A DNA stretch of 64,000 bases from Shewanella sp. MR-4 (GCF_000014685.1 NC_008321.1:2353001-2417000); one strand, 5' to 3'. Numbered from the stretch's first letter, positions 7,643 to 16,685 are shown. Made by a program: numbers and translations. The notes: generated by a model not told the origin, from the sequence alone.

Positions 7643-8698
7643 ATGCAACTCTCTGTTACTAAAAAAAGCCTACAACACGCCGCATTTGCGGATGAATTAC
7701 AATTAGTCACGCTCACCAATAGCCACGGGCTTGAAGTGGTTCTGTCAAATTACGGCGCCAGCATTTGGTCGGTCAAATTTTATGGTCAAGCGCAAGAACC
7801 TATTTCATTAAGTCTTGGCTATCAAGATATTAAAGATTGGGCGACTAATCCGTATTATTTTGGTATTACCGCAGGCCGTGTCGCAAATCGTATTGGTAAA
7901 GCACAATTCCCCTTAGCAGGTAAAACAATTCAATTAGTCGCCAATGAAGGCAATAATCAACTTCACGGCGGACCTAAAGGATTAAGCCATTGCACTTGGC
8001 AGGTTGAGACGCTGCAGGACAATGACAGTGTGGCGGCGGTTTTCAGCATTACCAGCCCCGATGGCGATCAAGGATTTCCGGGTAATCTTGCCATTAAGCT
8101 AGAATACCGCCTCAATGAAAACAATGAATTAACTCTGAATTATCAAGCCGTTTGCGATCAAACCACCCCCGTCTGTTTAACCAATCATGCTTACTGGAAT
8201 CTTGCCTCCAACAAACAGCAGGGCATTTTAGGGCACGAACTCTCCATTCAAGCCAGCCATTTCCTGGCACTCGATAATGAACAGATCCCAACAGGCGAAT
8301 TAACCTTAGTCGACGATGGCGCTTACGATTTCAAACAACCGAAGCTAATTGCCACGGATATTAAGCAATTAACTAATGGTTATGATCATTATTTTGTTAT
8401 GGATAGAAATCCTGACAATAAAAACAGTTTGCAGACTATTGCGGTGTTAAAAGATCCTCTTTCTGGCCGAGAACTCGAAATTAGTACCACTGAAGTCGGC
8501 GTGCAATTTTATAGCGGTAACTTTCTCGATGGCAGCCATATTGATGATGAAGGGTATAGCATTAATCAATTCCATGGCCTGTGTTTAGAAACCCACGGTT
8601 ATCCGAATGCGGTAAACATTGCCCATTTCCCGAGTGTCATGCTTGAGGCAAATACTCAATATCAACAAATTACGGTACATAAGTTTAAGAATATTTAA
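7643..8698 (+). CDS. galM: Aldose 1-epimerase (mutarotase)
   Basis: Interconverts alpha and beta anomers of free sugars. The 351 residues match the GalM family: AGRVANRIGKAQF, QLHGGPKGLSHCTW (His-Gly-Gly), catalytic His of LTNHAYWNLA, and acid/base Glu near FHGLCLETHGYPNAVN. No signal peptide, so cytoplasmic. It sits between the pentose dehydrogenase and the ABC transporter. A mutarotase there fits import of one arabinose ring form and use of another by dehydrogenase or isomerase. Translation may be influenced by the inverted repeat abutting its start. Confidence 0.9.
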   Translation: MQLSVTKKSLQHAAFADELQLVTLTNSHGLEVVLSNYGASIWSVKFYGQAQEPISLSLGYQDIKDWATNPYYFGITAGRVANRIGKAQFPLAGKTIQLVANEGNNQLHGGPKGLSHCTWQVETLQDNDSVAAVFSITSPDGDQGFPGNLAIKLEYRLNENNELTLNYQAVCDQTTPVCLTNHAYWNLASNKQQGILGHELSIQASHFLALDNEQIPTGELTLVDDGAYDFKQPKLIATDIKQLTNGYDHYFVMDRNPDNKNSLQTIAVLKDPLSGRELEISTTEVGVQFYSGNFLDGSHIDDEGYSINQFHGLCLETHGYPNAVNIAHFPSVMLEANTQYQQITVHKFKNI

Positions 8699-8736
8699 TT
8701 CAATCAAGGCTAAATAACATTTATTTGTACGAGTTG

Positions 8737-8756
8737 GCCTGCTGTTAACAGCAGGC
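8737..8756 (+). promoter_or_regulatory. Perfect hairpin between galM and araU
   Basis: GCCTGCTG (8737-8744), loop TTAA, CAGCAGGC (8749-8756). No T-run follows, so it is unlikely to be a full terminator. It may protect or process the mRNA ahead of the binding-protein gene, which is usually needed in excess over its membrane partners. Confidence 0.55.
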
Positions 8757-8796
8757 TAGGGGATCTCTGTTACCTAAAATTATAAAGGGAATAATA

Positions 8797-9738
8797 ATGA
8801 AACATAATAAAATCATTACCGCATTGGGATTATGGGCTGTCAGTGCAACTTGTGCCTACGCCACCACGGTGGGCTTTTCACAGGTTGGCTCCGAGAGTGG
8901 TTGGCGCACCAGCTTTAGTGAAGCGGTCAAGGCCGAAGCCAAACAGCGTGGCATCGATTTAAAATTTGCCGACGCTCAGCAAAAACAAGAGAACCAAATC
9001 AAAGCCGTGCGTAGCTTTATCGCCCAAGGCGTGGATGCCATTATTATCGCTCCCGTGGTAGAAACAGGCTGGAAACCCGTACTCAAAGAAGCCAAACGTG
9101 CCCATATTCCTGTGGTGATTGTCGACCGTAATATTAAGGTCGATGATGACTCCTTATTCCTTACCCGTATCGCCTCCGACTTTACCGAAGAAGGCCGCAA
9201 GATTGGCCAATGGCTAATGGATAAAACCCAAGGCAACTGCGATATCGCCGAGTTGCAGGGCACAGTAGGTGCAACCGCAGCGATTGATCGCGCCGCCGGT
9301 TTTAACCAAGTGATTGCCAATTATCCCAATGCCAAGATCGTTCGCAGCCAAACCGGCGAATTTACCCGCGCTAAGGGTAAAGAAGTGATGGAAGGTTTCC
9401 TCAAGGCGCAAAACGGTCAACCACTGTGCGCCGTGTGGTCGCATAACGATGAAATGGCCCTTGGCGCCGTGCAAGCCATTAAAGAAGCGGGTTTAAAACC
9501 GGGCAAAGATATTCTGATTGTCTCCGTGGACGGTGTTCCCGATTACTTTAAGGCGATGGCCGATGGCGATGTTAATGCCACGGTTGAGCTTAGCCCATAC
9601 TTAGGCGGCCCAGCGTTCGATGCTATCGATGCGTACCTGAAGGGCAATAAGGATCAAGCCAAGCTTATTAGCACCACGGGTGATGTATTTACCCAAGAAA
9701 CCGCTGCCGCAGAGTACGAAAAGCGCCGCCAGCAATAA
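8797..9738 (+). CDS. araU: Periplasmic sugar-binding protein of arabinose ABC transporter
   Basis: Captures the transported pentose in the periplasm. The 313 residues start with a Sec signal peptide (MKHNKIITALGLWAVSATCAYA). The mature part is a LacI-type periplasmic-binding protein resembling E. coli YtfQ: VGFSQVGSESGWR, ADAQQKQENQIKAVRSFIAQGVDAIIIAPV, ELQGTVGATAAIDRAAGFNQ, VWSHNDEMALGAVQAIKEAG and VDGVPDYFKAM. It heads araU-araV-araW-araZ (ATPase and two permeases). The set corresponds to the AraUVWZ arabinose transporter described for Shewanella. The YtfQ resemblance suggests furanose recognition. The ATG follows AAAGGGA. Confidence 0.88.
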   Translation: MKHNKIITALGLWAVSATCAYATTVGFSQVGSESGWRTSFSEAVKAEAKQRGIDLKFADAQQKQENQIKAVRSFIAQGVDAIIIAPVVETGWKPVLKEAKRAHIPVVIVDRNIKVDDDSLFLTRIASDFTEEGRKIGQWLMDKTQGNCDIAELQGTVGATAAIDRAAGFNQVIANYPNAKIVRSQTGEFTRAKGKEVMEGFLKAQNGQPLCAVWSHNDEMALGAVQAIKEAGLKPGKDILIVSVDGVPDYFKAMADGDVNATVELSPYLGGPAFDAIDAYLKGNKDQAKLISTTGDVFTQETAAAEYEKRRQQ

Positions 9739-9769
9739 TCCCATTGACGCTTTCTTGGGGAATAGCGCT

Positions 9770-11272
9770 ATGAGCCTTATTTTAGAACTCAAGCAGATCA
9801 GTAAGCATTATCCGGGCGTTAAAGCCCTTGAGGATGTGAGCTTACGGTTATTTGCAGGGGAAGTTCACGCCCTATTGGGCGAAAACGGTGCGGGTAAATC
9901 AACCCTGGTGAAAGTGATGACAGGCGCCCAGTCGAAAGACATGGGCGACATCCTTTTCCTCGGTGAGCCGCAACACTTCAACACACCAATGGACGCGCAA
10001 AAGGCGGGGATCAGCACGGTTTATCAAGAGGTGAACTTAGTGCCTAACCTGACCGTGGCACAAAACCTGTTCCTCGGTTACGAACCGCGCCGCCTTGGGC
10101 TGATCCATTTTAAAAAAATGTATGCCGACGCGCGGGCCGTGTTAACCCAGTTCAAACTGGATATCGATGTTAGCGCGCCGCTGTCAGATTATTCCATCGC
10201 GGTGCAGCAACTGATCGCCATCGCCCGCGGCGTAGCCATGTCGGCCAAGGTATTAGTGCTCGATGAGCCTACCGCGAGCTTAGATGCCAAAGAAGTGCAA
10301 GTGCTGTTTGGGATCTTAAACCAGCTCAAAGCCAAGGGCGTGGCTATTGTCTTTATCACTCACTTCCTCGATCAGGTTTATCAGATAAGCGATCGCATTA
10401 CCGTGTTACGTAACGGGCAGTTTATCGGCGAATATCTGACGGCAGAACTGCCACAACCTAAGTTGATTGAAGCCATGCTCGGGCGTTCTCTGCAGGAGCA
10501 ATTGGTTGATAAACAGGAAAAGGAGCGCACAGTCACCCGCGCTGAGGCTGTGCTCTTGTCCCTCAAAGATGTGTCGGTAAAAGGTTCAATCCAATCGATG
10601 AATCTCACCGTGCCAAAGGGGCAGGCAGTTGGACTTGCGGGGCTGCTAGGCTCTGGGCGCAGCGAAGTCTGCAACGCCGTATTTGGGCTGGACTTGGTCG
10701 ATAGCGGCAGTATCCATTTAGCTGGGCAGAAATTGAATCTGTCACAACCCGTGGATGCGATCAGCGCCGGGATCGCCCTGTGCCCGGAAGATCGCAAGAT
10801 TGACGGCATCATCGGCCCTTTATCGATTCGTGAAAATATTATCCTCGCGCTGCAGGCACGTATCGGTTGGTGGCGGTATTTATCTAAAGCTCGGCAACAG
10901 GAAATTGCCCAGTTCTTTATCGATAAATTACAGATTGCAACCCCAGATGCGGATAAACCCATAGAGCAATTGAGTGGCGGTAATCAGCAGAAGGTGATCC
11001 TCGCGCGTTGGTTAGCCATCGAGCCGATTTTATTGGTACTGGATGAGCCTACCCGCGGCATCGATATTGGCGCCCACGCAGAAATCGTCAAGCTTATCAG
11101 AACCTTGTGTGATGAAGGCATGTCACTGCTGGTTGCATCGTCTGAGCTCGATGAGCTCGTGGCCTTTTCGAATAAAGTCGTGGTATTACGCGACAGATAT
11201 GCAGTACGTGAACTTTCAGGAGCGGAATTAACCTCGCAACACGTAATGCAAGCGATTGCGGAGGGAAAATGA
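9770..11272 (+). CDS. araV: Sugar ABC transporter ATPase, two fused ATP-binding domains
   Basis: Energises pentose import at the inner membrane. The 500-residue protein has two ABC domains as in the RbsA/AraG/YtfR family. The first has Walker A GENGAGKST (about residue 37), a diverged signature (LSDYSIAVQQ) and Walker B VLVLDEPTASL. The second has a degenerate Walker A (GLLGSGRSE), an intact LSGGNQQKV signature and LLVLDEPTRGIDIGA. This asymmetry is normal for CUT2 transporters. Start at ATG 9770 has TTGGGGAA 9 bases upstream; the open frame extends further 5' but overlaps araU. It overlaps araW by 4 bp (ATGA). Confidence 0.92.
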   Translation: MSLILELKQISKHYPGVKALEDVSLRLFAGEVHALLGENGAGKSTLVKVMTGAQSKDMGDILFLGEPQHFNTPMDAQKAGISTVYQEVNLVPNLTVAQNLFLGYEPRRLGLIHFKKMYADARAVLTQFKLDIDVSAPLSDYSIAVQQLIAIARGVAMSAKVLVLDEPTASLDAKEVQVLFGILNQLKAKGVAIVFITHFLDQVYQISDRITVLRNGQFIGEYLTAELPQPKLIEAMLGRSLQEQLVDKQEKERTVTRAEAVLLSLKDVSVKGSIQSMNLTVPKGQAVGLAGLLGSGRSEVCNAVFGLDLVDSGSIHLAGQKLNLSQPVDAISAGIALCPEDRKIDGIIGPLSIRENIILALQARIGWWRYLSKARQQEIAQFFIDKLQIATPDADKPIEQLSGGNQQKVILARWLAIEPILLVLDEPTRGIDIGAHAEIVKLIRTLCDEGMSLLVASSELDELVAFSNKVVVLRDRYAVRELSGAELTSQHVMQAIAEGK

Positions 11273-12486
11273 AAAGCTCAGCCGAAACCCTATCATCCAC
11301 ACGCATGTCCGCCGATTTGATCTCACCCCAGATGAACGCATCTGAGGCGCATTCATCTGAGCGGCAACCGCGGATGCAGGAAAGCGACAAGACCATGGTT
11401 CAAGAAAAAAACGCTCGTTACCAAGCGGGCAAGTCGACCTCCATTGGTCGATACCTGTGGCCACTATTGGCCTTAACTATTCTGTTACTGGCCAATCTGT
11501 TCATTGACAGCAGTTTCTTCAATATCAGCTATCAAGACGACCGACTCTATGGCTCTTTGATTGATATTTTAAATCGCAGTGCACCCGTGGCGCTGCTCTC
11601 CATTGGCATGAGTCTCGTGATTGCCACTGGCGGTATTGACCTGTCGGTTGGTGCCGTGATGGCGATTGCGGGCGCGGTTTGCGCGAATCTACTGTTAGTG
11701 CCGGATATCAGCTTAGTCACCGTTATTGCAGCAGGCCTGATCGTTGGGCTCTTAGCTGGCTGTATTAATGGCGGTCTGGTGAGTTTCTTAGGCATTCAAC
11801 CAATTGTTGCGACCTTGCTGCTCATGGTGGCGGGGCGCGGTGTCGCTCAGCTTATCAACCAAGGACAAATTATCACCTTCCAGCACCCTGGCTTTGCCGC
11901 CATTGGCGTGGGCCAGTTTTTAGGCCTGCCGATGCCAGTGTGGATTGTGATTGGGATGCTAACCTTCAGCCAATTACTGCTGCGTAAAACCGCTTTAGGG
12001 CTTTTTATCGAAGCGGTTGGCTGTAATGCCAAGGCGAGTCGTTACCTTGGGATCAACGATAAATCCATCAAACTGTTTGCCTATGGCATTGCGGGTCTGT
12101 GTGCGGCCTTAGCCGGCATGATCAGCACCGCCGATATCCAAGGGTCAGATGCGAATAACGCAGGGCTTTGGCTTGAGCTCGATGCGGTGCTGGCCGTCGT
12201 AATTGGCGGCGCAGCGCTCACAGGCGGGCGTTTCTCGTTAATTTTGTCGGTCGTCGGCGCGCTGATCATTCAAACCTTAGCGACCACCATTATCGTCAGT
12301 GGTTTACCCGCTAAGTTTAACCTGCTGATCAAAGCCATCGTTATCCTGACCGTACTGCTGTTGCAATCGGCTAAATTTAGGCGCCAATTGTCGGCGCTGT
12401 TCACATCCAAGCGTCAAGCGAATGCTAAACCAGCAGAAAAGGGCACAAGTGCAAAAGCCAGTACCGCAACAGGAGAAAAACTATGA
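11269..12486 (+). CDS. araW: Sugar ABC transporter permease 1
   Basis: Inner-membrane channel subunit of the arabinose importer, 405 residues with about 9-10 hydrophobic helices. It carries the CUT2/BPD_transp_2 signatures LSIGMSLVIATGGIDLSVGAVMAIAG and VAVVIGGAALTGG-type loop (LDAVLAVVIGGAALTGGR). Compared with its partner it has a long polar N-terminal leader (about residues 1-60) and a charged, Lys/Ala-rich tail. The start chosen overlaps the araV stop (ATGA) with GGAGGG only 3 bases away; later ATGs (11305, 11332, 11374, 11395) would trim the leader. It also overlaps araZ by 4 bp. Confidence 0.9.
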   Translation: MKSSAETLSSTRMSADLISPQMNASEAHSSERQPRMQESDKTMVQEKNARYQAGKSTSIGRYLWPLLALTILLLANLFIDSSFFNISYQDDRLYGSLIDILNRSAPVALLSIGMSLVIATGGIDLSVGAVMAIAGAVCANLLLVPDISLVTVIAAGLIVGLLAGCINGGLVSFLGIQPIVATLLLMVAGRGVAQLINQGQIITFQHPGFAAIGVGQFLGLPMPVWIVIGMLTFSQLLLRKTALGLFIEAVGCNAKASRYLGINDKSIKLFAYGIAGLCAALAGMISTADIQGSDANNAGLWLELDAVLAVVIGGAALTGGRFSLILSVVGALIIQTLATTIIVSGLPAKFNLLIKAIVILTVLLLQSAKFRRQLSALFTSKRQANAKPAEKGTSAKASTATGEKL

Positions 12487-13445
12487 TAGCAAGACGTTTT
12501 ATTCCGCTGTGGATCACCGCCTCATTGCTGCTGACCATGTTTTTGGTCGGCACCTTTCAGTTTGACGGTTTTGCCAGTGGCCGAGTGGTCACCAACCTGT
12601 TGCGTGACAATGCATTCCTATTGATCACCGCATTAGGTATGACCTTAGTGATTATCTCTGGGGGGATCGATCTCTCGGTTGGCGCCGTCATCGCCTTAAG
12701 TGGAGTCGTCACCAGTTTATTGATCACCGAGTACCAGTGGCATCCATTGTTGGCCTTTGCGGTTATTCTGCCCCTGGGCACTCTGTTTGGCGCGCTCATG
12801 GGCACTATTATCCATGTGTATAAGTTGCAGCCATTTATTGTGACGCTTGCGGGGATGTTTCTGGCGCGGGGCTTAGCGACGACGCTCAGCGAAGAGTCGA
12901 TTGCCATTGACCATCCATTTTACGATGCGGTGGCCGAGATGAGCATTGCACTACCAGGCAATGGTGCGCTCGATTTAAGCTCGCTGATCTTTATCCTGTT
13001 CTTTGTGATTATCGCCGTGGTTATGCATTACACCCGTTTTGGTACGAATGTGTATGCCATTGGTGGCAATCAACATTCCGCCGAGCTAATGGGGATTTCC
13101 ATCGCTAAAACCACCATCAGTATTTACGCCATCAGTAGCTTCCTGGCGACGCTGGCGGGCATTGTCTTTACCTTTTACACCTTCTCTGGCTATGCGCTTG
13201 GCGCCATTGGCGTCGAACTGGATGCCATTGCGGCCGTAGTCATTGGTGGCACCCTGTTAACTGGCGGCAGTGGCTTTGTGCTCGGCACTGTGCTTGGGGT
13301 GATTTTGATGGGGGTGATTCAAACCTATATTACCTTCGATGGCAGCTTAAGCAGTTGGTGGACCAAGATTGTCATTGGCCTGTTACTGTTCTTCTTCATC
13401 CTGTTACAGAAACTCTTGAATGGACGCAAAACACAACATGGATAA
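12483..13445 (+). CDS. araZ: Sugar ABC transporter permease 2
   Basis: Second membrane subunit of the CUT2-type importer, 320 residues, resembling E. coli YjfF. It shows FLLITALGMTLVIISGGIDLSVGAVIALSG near the N-terminus and LDAIAAVVIGGTLLTGGSGFVLGTVLG later, plus NVYAIGGNQHSAELMGI. It overlaps araW at ATGA, implying coupled translation, and its 3' end overlaps the start region of the following GH43 gene, so hydrolase and transporter are one transcript. Confidence 0.92.
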   Translation: MIARRFIPLWITASLLLTMFLVGTFQFDGFASGRVVTNLLRDNAFLLITALGMTLVIISGGIDLSVGAVIALSGVVTSLLITEYQWHPLLAFAVILPLGTLFGALMGTIIHVYKLQPFIVTLAGMFLARGLATTLSEESIAIDHPFYDAVAEMSIALPGNGALDLSSLIFILFFVIIAVVMHYTRFGTNVYAIGGNQHSAELMGISIAKTTISIYAISSFLATLAGIVFTFYTFSGYALGAIGVELDAIAAVVIGGTLLTGGSGFVLGTVLGVILMGVIQTYITFDGSLSSWWTKIVIGLLLFFFILLQKLLNGRKTQHG

Positions 13446-14556
13446 TCGTCAACCTAACCTGTCGGTCTTTCGACGCTTGCCTTTGACCTGCGGCTTACTC
13501 GCCGCATTGGCGGTGCCATTAGCACAAGCCGTGCCTGTGCTTGAGATTAGCCGCGCACAATCCCACAGCGCCACGGTGCAAACCCTCGATGCGAATGCGC
13601 CCTTTATCGAGAGAAGGGCGGATCCTTGGGTCATCCGCGATGATGACGGCAGTTACTACTTTATTGCCTCGGTGCCTGAGTTTGACCGCATCGAACTTCG
13701 CCACGCCAAAACCATCGACGGTTTACGCCAAGCAACACCTAAAACCCTGTGGCACAAGCATGAAAATGGCCCCATGAGTATCGATATTTGGGCACCTGAG
13801 CTGCACAAAATCGATGGTCGCTGGTATATCTATTTTGCGGCCAGCAATAAGGATGTGCGTTTTCATAACCGCATGTTTGTCTTAGGACTTGAAGGCGACT
13901 CACCGATGACAGGCCAATGGCAAGAACTTGGTAAGTTACAATCGGCGCAGGATGCTTTCTCCCTCGATGCGACCAGCTTTAGCCTCAAGGGCGAGCGATA
14001 TTTTATTTGGGCGCAGCAGGACAAAGCCAAGCGTTACAACACCGGCTTAGTGATTGCCAAAATGCTATCGCCAACTCAACTCTCTGATAACGAAACCATT
14101 ATCAGCGAGCCCTTATTGGATTGGGAACGTTTGGGCTTTAAAGTCAACGAGGGCGCCGCTGTGTTGGTTAAAAACGGTAAAGTCTTCGTGACCTATTCCG
14201 CCAGTGCCACGGATGACCGTTATGCCATGGGGCTGTTATGGGCCGATGAAAATGCCGATTTACTCGATCCCAAGAGTTGGCATAAATCGCCAAGCCCAGT
14301 CTTTACCACTGAGCCTAGCTTGAATCGTTTTGGTCCTGGCCATAATAGTTTTGTGCTGGCAGAGGATGGTAAAACCGAGCTGATGTTTTACCATGCACGT
14401 AATTACCTTGAGCTGCAGGGGACGCCATTGACCGACGGTAATAGACACACTTACTACCGCGCCATTCGCTGGTCGGCGGACGGTTTCCCAGTATTTGATA
14501 ATCCGCAGAGCGATAGCCAAACCTTGAATCAGCAAGACACGCAATCCCGCGAATAA
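13438..14556 (+). CDS. Exported GH43 arabinofuranosidase
   Basis: Predicted periplasmic exo-acting alpha-L-arabinofuranosidase. A signal peptide (LPLTCGLLAALAVPLAQAVP) precedes a GH43 propeller. Base Asp is in FIERRADPWVIRDDDGSYYF, the second Asp in FSLDATSFSL, and the acid Glu in KVNEGAAVLVKNGKVF; GPGHNSFVLAEDG carries the propeller His. The pattern matches the GH43 group with streptomycete exo-1,5-arabinofuranosidase. The start is uncertain: ATG 13438 (used) overlaps the araZ stop, ATG 13420 would add six residues, and neither has a strong ribosome site. The next gene is a close paralogue without a signal peptide. Confidence 0.85.
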   Translation: MDNRQPNLSVFRRLPLTCGLLAALAVPLAQAVPVLEISRAQSHSATVQTLDANAPFIERRADPWVIRDDDGSYYFIASVPEFDRIELRHAKTIDGLRQATPKTLWHKHENGPMSIDIWAPELHKIDGRWYIYFAASNKDVRFHNRMFVLGLEGDSPMTGQWQELGKLQSAQDAFSLDATSFSLKGERYFIWAQQDKAKRYNTGLVIAKMLSPTQLSDNETIISEPLLDWERLGFKVNEGAAVLVKNGKVFVTYSASATDDRYAMGLLWADENADLLDPKSWHKSPSPVFTTEPSLNRFGPGHNSFVLAEDGKTELMFYHARNYLELQGTPLTDGNRHTYYRAIRWSADGFPVFDNPQSDSQTLNQQDTQSRE

Positions 14557-14617
14557 GCGAAATGCGTTTAACAGACACGAATAGCACACTTAAGTAATCG
14601 AAATAGACAGGTTTTCC

Positions 14618-15619
14618 ATGATAAGAGCAACAAACAGCCCCCTAGTCGAGCAGCGCGCCGATCCCTTTGTGTACCTACATAGCGACGGTTATTACTACTT
14701 TACGGGCTCTGTTCCGACCTACGATCGGATTGAACTGCGTAAATCCAAGACCTTAGACGGCTTAAAAGACGCACAAACCTTCGATATCTGGTTTAAACAC
14801 CAAAGCGGCCCAATGAGCCGCCACGTATGGGCGCCCGAGATCCATTATCTCGACGGCAAATGGTATATCTACTTTGCGGCAAGTGAAGAGGAAAATATTT
14901 GGGCCTTACGCCCCTATGTGCTTGAGTGTCTAGGACAAGATCCATTAAATGATGAATGGATTGAACTTGGCATGATGCAGGCGGCTGAGGGTGATAATAA
15001 GTCCTTTATCGACTTTTCCTTAGATGCGACCATTTTCGAAAACAACGGTAAGCGTTACTTCTGCTGGGCGGAGAAAACCGGTGGACAATTTGCGGCATCC
15101 AACCTGTATCTTGCGGAAATGGCATCGCCCATCAAGTTAAAGACGGCGCAATTTATGCTCACCACCCCAGATTATGATTGGGAGCGCGTCGATTTTTGGG
15201 TTAACGAAGGGCCTGCAGTACTTAAACACCAAGGTAAAATCTTCATTACTTTCTCAGCCAGCGCCACAGGTGCTTGTTATTGCATGGGTTATATGGAGGC
15301 CGATGAGCATGCTGATCTGCTCGATCGTAACTCATGGAAGAAAACCCGCCAGCCAGTGCTGTGCACAGATGTCGACAAGCAAATATTCGGCCCTGGTCAT
15401 AACAGTTTCACCGTGGCAGAAGATGGCGTGACGCCCATCTGTGTTTACCATGCCCGTGATTATGAACATGCGGTGGGCGATCCTAGCGTGGTGCCAAAGA
15501 CAGATACCCGTCCATTAGCGCAAATCATTAAAGATCCACTCTATGATCCCAATCGCCATGCGCGGACGTTAGCGGTGTCATTTGATGAGAGCGGGCGCCC
15601 CTTGTTCAACCTCTACTAA
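14618..15619 (+). CDS. Cytosolic GH43 arabinofuranosidase paralogue
   Basis: Predicted intracellular hydrolase of arabino-oligosaccharides or arabinosides. The 333 residues align along their length with the preceding gene: LVEQRADPFVYLHSDGYYYFTGSVPTYDRIELRKSKTLDGL, GPMSRHVWAPEIHYLDGKWYIYFAAS, FSLDATIFENNGKRYFCWAE, VNEGPAVLKHQGKIF, FGPGHNSFTVAEDG. The catalytic Asp, Asp and Glu are all conserved. It starts directly at the catalytic domain with no signal peptide. This is the last gene of the transporter unit and is followed by a strong terminator. Action on short oligomers imported by the GPH or ABC carrier is inferred. Confidence 0.87.
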   Translation: MIRATNSPLVEQRADPFVYLHSDGYYYFTGSVPTYDRIELRKSKTLDGLKDAQTFDIWFKHQSGPMSRHVWAPEIHYLDGKWYIYFAASEEENIWALRPYVLECLGQDPLNDEWIELGMMQAAEGDNKSFIDFSLDATIFENNGKRYFCWAEKTGGQFAASNLYLAEMASPIKLKTAQFMLTTPDYDWERVDFWVNEGPAVLKHQGKIFITFSASATGACYCMGYMEADEHADLLDRNSWKKTRQPVLCTDVDKQIFGPGHNSFTVAEDGVTPICVYHARDYEHAVGDPSVVPKTDTRPLAQIIKDPLYDPNRHARTLAVSFDESGRPLFNLY

Positions 15620-15650
15620 TTGATTTGCCGCCATAAATGATGTGATAACC

Positions 15651-15681
15651 GCGGGGCATGCTTCAGCAGCCCCGCTTTTTT
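15651..15681 (+). terminator. Terminator of the dehydratase-araUVWZ-GH43 unit
   Basis: GCGGGGC (15651-15657) pairs with GCCCCGC (15669-15675), with an inner TGC/GCA extension around TTCA, followed by six T. Confidence 0.9.
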
Positions 15682-15712
15682 ATGCCTGACTTAAGCGCTA
15701 TTGCTTAGGTAA

Positions 15713-15898
15713 AACGCGATTTTTAGGCTCGCACGCACAACAAGCTATTCCGCTCGCTATTTCAATCACTTAACCGATTCAACCTTTGAACCTATTGATG
15801 TTATATTGCCGCCCGAACATTCACTTGGTGGGCAGAAGTACTGCCTGCGTGTGGAAGTGAATATCAGTGATGATGATTTTGCCAAGTTCGAGGAGTAG
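15713..15898 (+). pseudogene. Possible 3' remnant of a gene upstream of the DUF4303 gene
   Basis: An open frame of 61 codons with no ATG runs from just after a TAA to a TAG four bases before the next gene. Its translation looks protein-like near the end (PIDVILPPEHSLGGQKYC, then an acidic DDDFAKFEE tail). The stop sits in the ribosome-site region of the DUF4303 gene, the spacing normally seen inside operons. It may be the tail of a gene whose 5' part was replaced when the arabinose genes arrived. No family recognised; chance coding-like sequence is the alternative. Confidence 0.35.
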
Positions 15899-15902
15899 GG
15901 AA

Positions 15903-16493
15903 ATGGCGATAAACAAGGACAAACTTAGTGCAGATATTGAAGCAAGAATGGATGAGTTTGCTCAAGAACTCACTCAGGCACTTGCGAAATATTTCGATTG
16001 GTGGCTGTCAGAATATCCGGCGCAGACCCTCTACGGTTTTTGCCTATACAGCACGCCCTTAGTGGAATATTTAGGCGCCACCCTTTTCACCGAGGAAGGC
16101 CTGACGGCCGTCGCAGAGCAATATCAAAACGATCATCGTTTTCGGCATAAATCCCTCACACAGCTTAAGCAAACGCTGCGCTGGTCGGCCTGCGACTCTC
16201 CACATCACAATGAAAATGAAGATATTTTTGAGGCGATTAACGACAAACTGCAATTGCTGCAAGAGGACGCTGAGGCGCTCGAGTCCGAAAAGACATACGA
16301 TGCTTACCTTAAAGCCTTGTACGCCATATTAGTCAGGGCGCTCAATGAGGTTAAAGCCATGCGCCCGCTAAACCCACAGGCAATATTGTTCTCCGTCTGG
16401 TTTGGCGATCAAAGCGATACTGATATCAATTATTTTGTTCAAAATTGCAATAACAAAGAGATGGTTGCTCTTTTTTATCAGCAATGGCGATAG
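15903..16493 (+). CDS. DUF4303-family protein of unknown function
   Basis: A 196-residue acidic, soluble protein without signal peptide or membrane segments. Features seen: an amphipathic N-terminus (EARMDEFAQELTQALAKYFDWWLSEYP), LYGFCLYSTPLVEYLGATLFTEEGL, a central helix rich in Glu, and a C-terminal AILFSVWFGDQSDTDINYFVQNCNNKE. The pattern resembles the DUF4303 family, whose function is not established. ATG 15903 is chosen over 15867 because AGGAGTAGGG lies directly upstream. It is unrelated in sequence to arabinose metabolism and interrupts the carbohydrate genes. Confidence 0.6.
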   Translation: MAINKDKLSADIEARMDEFAQELTQALAKYFDWWLSEYPAQTLYGFCLYSTPLVEYLGATLFTEEGLTAVAEQYQNDHRFRHKSLTQLKQTLRWSACDSPHHNENEDIFEAINDKLQLLQEDAEALESEKTYDAYLKALYAILVRALNEVKAMRPLNPQAILFSVWFGDQSDTDINYFVQNCNNKEMVALFYQQWR

Positions 16494-16685
16494 ATTTTGC
16501 CTACAAATATTTTCAACTAAACAGGCTTATTTCGTCTATTACCGAAGAGGTCCCACTCAATATTGACTGAAATGGTGACTGAAATATTGACGGCTAGTGG
16601 TTGATATTTACGGCGAGTCGCATAGGGCCACCAGCAAACATTAGGTAGTGCCAAGCGCAGAAACTCTGGGTTAGGGGATAAAAAC

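Noticed and set aside
10381..10962. 193-codon minus-strand frame inside araV
   Set aside because: It is a shadow of the ATPase, whose second ABC domain motifs run through this stretch.
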